A stretch of DNA of 8,976 nucleotides, taken from Bacillota bacterium (GTDB taxonomy: Bacteria > Bacillota > Clostridia > Peptostreptococcales > Anaerovoracaceae). Positions 6,414-8,976 of this stretch are shown piece by piece. Position 1 is the stretch's first letter. Each line of letters starts with the position of its first letter. Both the position numbers and the translations under genes were made by a program. The DNA is taken from contig JABUTE010000253.1 of the NCBI GenBank assembly GCA_021443825.1, forward strand, positions 1-8,976. The letters run 5' to 3'. Under the pieces are notes generated by a model. It was given only the letters and a program-made list of their open reading frames with translations. It searched no databases and was not told the origin of the DNA.

Positions 6414-7286
6414 CTATTGTTTATTCTCCTCGTAGACCTTGATCAGTGCCTGGGTGCCGTCAAGGCCGAAGCCCATTTCATCCAATTGCAGAAACATGGA
6501 GAGCACCTGCCGCAGCACGGGCATGGAAAGCTGCCTTTCCTGTGCCTCTCCTTCGGCCAGCTTCATATCCTTAATGAAGTGGGTGGAATAAAAGCCGGGG
6601 GCATAATCCTGCTGCAGCATCTTGTAGCCGTTGTTTGAAAGCTGCCAGCTGGCCGCCGCGCCGGTGCCGATGGTATCCAGCATGGTGGCGGGATCAAGGC
6701 CTGTTGCCCGTGCATAGGAGATGGCCTCGCAGACCCCGGCCAACGCACCGGAAAGACAGATCTGATTCGCCATCTTGCAATGCTGCCCCATGCTTGCCGG
6801 CCCTTCGTAGACGATATTGGTTCCCATCGCCCGGAAGATGTCCTGGCAGGCGTCGAATACCTCTTTGTCACCGCCCACCATGATGGCGAGGGTACCGTTT
6901 TTCGCACCGGTATCGCCGCCGGAGACGGGAGCATCCAGAGCTTTGATGCCTCGTGCGGATGCTTCTTCATAAATGCGCTTTGCCAGACTGGGGCTGGTCG
7001 TGGTCATATCGATCACCGTGCAGCCTTTGGGGGCATTGTCGAGAATGCCTGCTTCGCCGAAGTAGACCTCTTCCACATCTTTTGGATAGCCGACGATGGT
7101 GATGACGGCATCCTTTTCTTTGACGCATTCGGCAACGGAATCGCACCACACGGCGCCCTCTGCGATGACCGGCTCCGCCTTGCTTTTGGTCCTGGTGTAG
7201 ACCGATACCGAAAAGCCGTTCTTCATCAGATTGCGCACCATGGAGCTGCCCATGACTCCCACACCGATAAAACCGATTTGTTTCAT
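6414..7286 (-). CDS. NAD(P)-dependent beta-hydroxyacid dehydrogenase (3-hydroxyisobutyrate dehydrogenase / tartronate semialdehyde reductase family)
   Basis: 290 aa, the normal length. The N-terminal Rossmann fold starts with GFIGVGVMG (G8, G10, G13 of GxGxxG). The substrate signature DAPVSGG is at 118-124. The catalytic lysine motif is GQHCKMANQ, with K171 and N174. The conserved FIKDMKLA (K239, D240) is in the all-helical C-terminal half. All key residues are present, so it should be an active cytosolic enzyme oxidising or reducing a 3-hydroxy acid / semialdehyde pair. The family covers 3-hydroxyisobutyrate, tartronate semialdehyde, 2-hydroxymethylglutarate and related substrates, and the sequence does not decide between them. 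Start at 7286: GAGGTG lies 6 nt ahead, while a GTG three codons earlier overlaps that site. Its promoter is at 7349-7377. No terminator follows, so some transcripts may read on into yedF 136 nt away. Confidence 0.9.
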   Translation of the reverse strand: MKQIGFIGVGVMGSSMVRNLMKNGFSVSVYTRTKSKAEPVIAEGAVWCDSVAECVKEKDAVITIVGYPKDVEEVYFGEAGILDNAPKGCTVIDMTTTSPSLAKRIYEEASARGIKALDAPVSGGDTGAKNGTLAIMVGGDKEVFDACQDIFRAMGTNIVYEGPASMGQHCKMANQICLSGALAGVCEAISYARATGLDPATMLDTIGTGAAASWQLSNNGYKMLQQDYAPGFYSTHFIKDMKLAEGEAQERQLSMPVLRQVLSMFLQLDEMGFGLDGTQALIKVYEENKQ

Positions 7287-7303
7287 TTTATGCACCTCAT
7301 TTA

Positions 7304-7327
7304 CCGTTTTCGCTGTATCCGTTTTCG
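7304..7327. repeat. Direct repeat CCGTTTTCG, 15-nt period
   Basis: CCGTTTTCG occurs at 7304-7312 and 7319-7327, separated by six bases (CTGTAT). It lies in the dehydrogenase leader and touches the dyad at 7327. Two copies at 15 nt could be part of a regulator site; no factor is recognised. Confidence 0.4.
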
Positions 7328-7342
7328 TTGAGATCGCTCAAC
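7327..7342. promoter_or_regulatory. Perfect 6-bp inverted repeat at the predicted transcript start (possible operator)
   Basis: GTTGAG-ATCG-CTCAAC: a perfect dyad with a 4-nt centre. It lies at the predicted +1 of the dehydrogenase transcript, which suits a repressor operator. It could also form a short 5' hairpin in the RNA. Confidence 0.35.
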
Positions 7343-7348
7343 AGATCA

Positions 7349-7377
7349 ATTCTATATCAGAATCCTGCATCTTGCAA
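7349..7377 (-). promoter_or_regulatory. Sigma-70-type promoter for the hydroxyacid dehydrogenase gene
   Basis: On the - strand TTGCAA (7372-7377, 4 of 6 to TTGACA) and TAGAAT (7349-7354, 5 of 6 to TATAAT) are separated by exactly 17 bp. The predicted start is near 7342, giving a leader of about 56 nt that contains the hairpin at 7327-7342 and the direct repeat at 7304-7327. Confidence 0.6.
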
Positions 7378-7454
7378 ATCATAACCGCCCTGGCAGCAGC
7401 TGCTCCGTCCTGTTTGTGAAATCTCTGCGGAGACTTTTCTGCTACCCGCTCCTG

Positions 7455-7463
7455 TGCTATAAT
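7455..7463 (+). promoter_or_regulatory. Extended -10 promoter for the envelope operon
   Basis: TGCTATAAT: a perfect -10 at 7458-7463 with an extended TG. No good -35 is seen 17 bp upstream (TTTTCT). It predicts a start near 7470 and a leader of about 28 nt. AAAGGA at 7484-7489 is the ribosome site for ATG 7498. The intergenic region 7287-7497 also holds the opposing promoter and the repeats listed; nothing else is seen there. Confidence 0.65.
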
Positions 7464-7497
7464 AATTTGTCACTTTATTTACCAAAGGAACGGTTTT

Positions 7498-7764
7498 ATG
7501 ATCGATAAGCTGAAACAACACTATATCCACCGGTCGCCTCTGCAGCTGCTCCTGGGGTTTCTTGCAGCCCTGCTGGTCGCAGCCATGATCTGCACCTGGG
7601 GATGCATGGTGATCATTTTAAAAGGCCCTTATACCTCCTATCGAAAGACCTTTGTCAACCTGGTCTGCCGGCAGACGCCTTTTGATCTTGCCGTGAAGAC
7701 CATTCTCGGCGCCGAGGAATTTGAGGTTCTTCTTGATGATGCACAGGAGGGCAGCCAGCAATGA
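7498..7764 (+). CDS. Small bitopic membrane protein of unknown function
   Basis: 88 aa. A basic N-terminus (MIDKLKQHYIHRS) precedes one long hydrophobic segment at about residues 16-41 (LQLLLGFLAALLVAAMI onward), so the N-terminus should stay inside. The remaining 45 residues (KGPYTSYRKTFVNLVCRQT and an acidic tail) would lie outside. No family is recognised. The start is supported by AAAGGA 8 nt ahead and a promoter at 7455. The ATGA overlap with the next gene points to coupled translation and perhaps a complex with its product. It may act as a partner or stabiliser of the larger membrane protein; that is inference from context only. Confidence 0.75.
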   Translation: MIDKLKQHYIHRSPLQLLLGFLAALLVAAMICTWGCMVIILKGPYTSYRKTFVNLVCRQTPFDLAVKTILGAEEFEVLLDDAQEGSQQ

Positions 7765-8888
7765 CGAGAGCACAGCAGCGCCGCCTGCATCTGTATGCGT
7801 TCGGCCTTATCACCATCGCATTGGGCTGCCTGTACATCTGGGCAGACCTTTGGACCGATCTTCGCCGCTACGAGCTGCAGAACAACGAAACGGTCCTCAA
7901 TACCTTCTGCACCCGTCTGGCAGCAGAAGCCGCAGAGGGAAACTGTGAGGCCCTCCTGTCGGAGAGCGGCTATGCCATCACCTATTTCACCGTAAAGGAT
8001 GCCGGACAGCATCTGGCCCATGTCGCTGCCCAAAAGGAGATCACCTATCAGGAAGACGAAGATGAGACCGATGTCTATCATATCTTGGCCGACGGAGAAG
8101 AGATCGCCCTCGTTCGGTTGGATATCGCCGATCATTTCGGCATCCTGGGCATGCCTTCCTATTCCATCGTTTCGCTGAGCGGAGTATCCTCCGCCCGTTA
8201 TGCGGTCAAGACTCCCAGCGGCGTCTATCTGGGCAAGACCGGCATTCAGGCCCTGTCTCCGGTCATGACCAATTACGTCCCAAAGGATCTACAGCTGCTG
8301 GATCAGTCCTGCGAAGAGCTCCGCTTGCCCCGCTACCTGGTCTACGAGGCCTCCGGTCTGTTCGGTATCCCCCAGCTTACCTCTGGGCCATCCTCCGGGG
8401 AAGCCTATGCCATGAGCACTATTGAAGACGGCATACAGCTGGTCAGCGCTTCGGCAGGCGCGACGCCGGAAGAAGGGGCTGAAGAGACGGCGCTGTCTTT
8501 CTGCAGGCTGTATGCAGCTTATATGCTGGGCGAAAACCACTGGGACGAGCTGAGTCCCATGATCTATTCTGAGGCTCCTGCTCTGACCGCGATCCAGAAC
8601 GCTGCCTTTGCAGCGGAAAAAACGCCGGTCGAGATCTCTTTCGATGAGCCGCAGATCCAAACCGCGCAGGTATGGACCGATACTCTTGTCAGCTTTCGCA
8701 TCACCCTGACGGGCGAAGCCCGATACGACGACGGTTCCCTTCAGATCGCCCGCGACGATACCTTTTATTTATTCCGGGCATCGGAGCAAGACGACTGGCT
8801 TTTATGCGAACTGACCGACAATCTGGCCGAAGAAGAACCTGCAGAGCATACGGTGAAGGCAGAGCCGGAGCCGCTGAAGACCAATTAA
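7761..8888 (+). CDS. Type II membrane protein with probable C-terminal NTF2-like extracellular domain
   Basis: 375 aa. A short basic N-terminus (TRAQQRR) and one helix at residues 9-28 place the rest outside. Residues about 30-130 are mixed helix/strand. Residues about 130-225 are beta-rich and include YAVKTPSGVYLGKTG and LPRYLVYEASGLFGIPQL, a pattern I know from uncharacterised Clostridia membrane proteins with small beta domains. Residues about 237-354 (ALSFCRLYAAYML ... DTFYLFRASEQDDWLLCEL) have the helix-then-curved-sheet order of NTF2-like domains, which in such anchored proteins are usually ligand-binding or structural, not catalytic. The tail is Glu/Pro-rich. AGGAGG at 7745-7750 serves ATG 7761, which overlaps the previous stop. 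Function unknown; the domain call is by pattern and needs a structure search. Confidence 0.75.
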   Translation: MTRAQQRRLHLYAFGLITIALGCLYIWADLWTDLRRYELQNNETVLNTFCTRLAAEAAEGNCEALLSESGYAITYFTVKDAGQHLAHVAAQKEITYQEDEDETDVYHILADGEEIALVRLDIADHFGILGMPSYSIVSLSGVSSARYAVKTPSGVYLGKTGIQALSPVMTNYVPKDLQLLDQSCEELRLPRYLVYEASGLFGIPQLTSGPSSGEAYAMSTIEDGIQLVSASAGATPEEGAEETALSFCRLYAAYMLGENHWDELSPMIYSEAPALTAIQNAAFAAEKTPVEISFDEPQIQTAQVWTDTLVSFRITLTGEARYDDGSLQIARDDTFYLFRASEQDDWLLCELTDNLAEEEPAEHTVKAEPEPLKTN

Positions 8889-8900
8889 GGGAGGCTGCCC

Positions 8901-8976
8901 ATGAAGACGAAACAAAGAACAGCTGCGCTTCTTGGCGCATTTCTCCTGTTGGGGGCAGTTTTTCCGTCTTTCTGTA
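8901..8976 (+). CDS. 5' end of an exported protein (signal peptide only), cut by window end
   Basis: Only 25 codons are present: a basic start (MKTKQR) followed by a hydrophobic core TAALLGAFLLLGAVFPSF and a Cys as the last complete codon. This is a typical Sec signal peptide. The residues before the Cys (PSF) do not fit a lipobox well. AAGGGAGG at 8887-8894 lies 6 nt ahead of the ATG, and the gene begins 12 nt after the previous stop, so it belongs to the same operon. The mature protein is outside the window. Confidence 0.75.
   Translation, partial: MKTKQRTAALLGAFLLLGAVFPSFC

Noticed and set aside
6378..6425. AT-rich stretch after the dehydrogenase as a terminator
   Set aside because: No stable GC-rich stem precedes the T-rich tract; it fits better as the upstream region of the yedF promoter.
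6780..7331. + strand open frame opposite the dehydrogenase
   Set aside because: The - strand frame has every catalytic motif of its family, so this is a shadow.
7638..8135. - strand open frame overlapping the two envelope genes
   Set aside because: No ribosome site, and it conflicts with two well-started, translationally coupled + genes.

Overview
The window looks like a metagenomic contig from a moderately GC-rich gut Firmicute (Clostridia/Oscillospiraceae-like). It carries prepilin-like genes with strong Shine-Dalgarno sites, a surface protein with GLUG-type and Flg_new/InlB-type modules, a YedF/DUF3343 selenium-metabolism pair, and bitopic envelope proteins with no sign of an outer membrane. 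The exception is the first ~0.9 kb. It encodes part of an outer-membrane beta-barrel of Bacteroidota type, with visibly different codon use, and it is joined in frame to the Gram-positive surface protein. The join is most likely an assembly or library chimera, though a real recombination cannot be excluded from sequence alone.

Layout. (1) nt 2-3880, + strand: one open frame, open at the left edge. It is a barrel fragment up to about nt 925, followed by a long extracellular protein with GLUG-like repeats, a proline-rich linker, a Flg_new-like repeat and a C-terminal beta-rich module. (2) nt 3882-5342, + strand: three tightly packed or overlapping genes for pilin-like proteins (205, 102 and 188 aa), closed by a strong bidirectional terminator at 5352-5387. 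(3) nt 5415-7286, - strand: an NAD(P)-dependent beta-hydroxyacid dehydrogenase, then yedF and a DUF3343 gene, with a good extended -10 promoter in front of yedF. (4) nt 7287-7497: divergent intergenic region with a promoter for each side, a 15-nt-period direct repeat and a small perfect hairpin. (5) nt 7498-8976, + strand: a coupled operon of a small bitopic membrane protein, a 375-aa type II membrane protein with a probable NTF2-like extracellular domain, and the signal peptide of a third exported protein cut by the window end.

How they fit together. Region 1 (its true N-terminus lost at the junction) and region 2 read as one surface-filament operon: a large adhesin-like subunit plus three minor pilin-like proteins that would be processed and assembled at the membrane. 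Region 3 is metabolic: YedF and DUF3343 belong to the sulfurtransferase-like set that accompanies SelD-dependent selenium use, and the dehydrogenase has its own promoter. Region 5 is an envelope operon of unknown function. No RNA genes, CRISPR arrays, transposases or integrases were seen.
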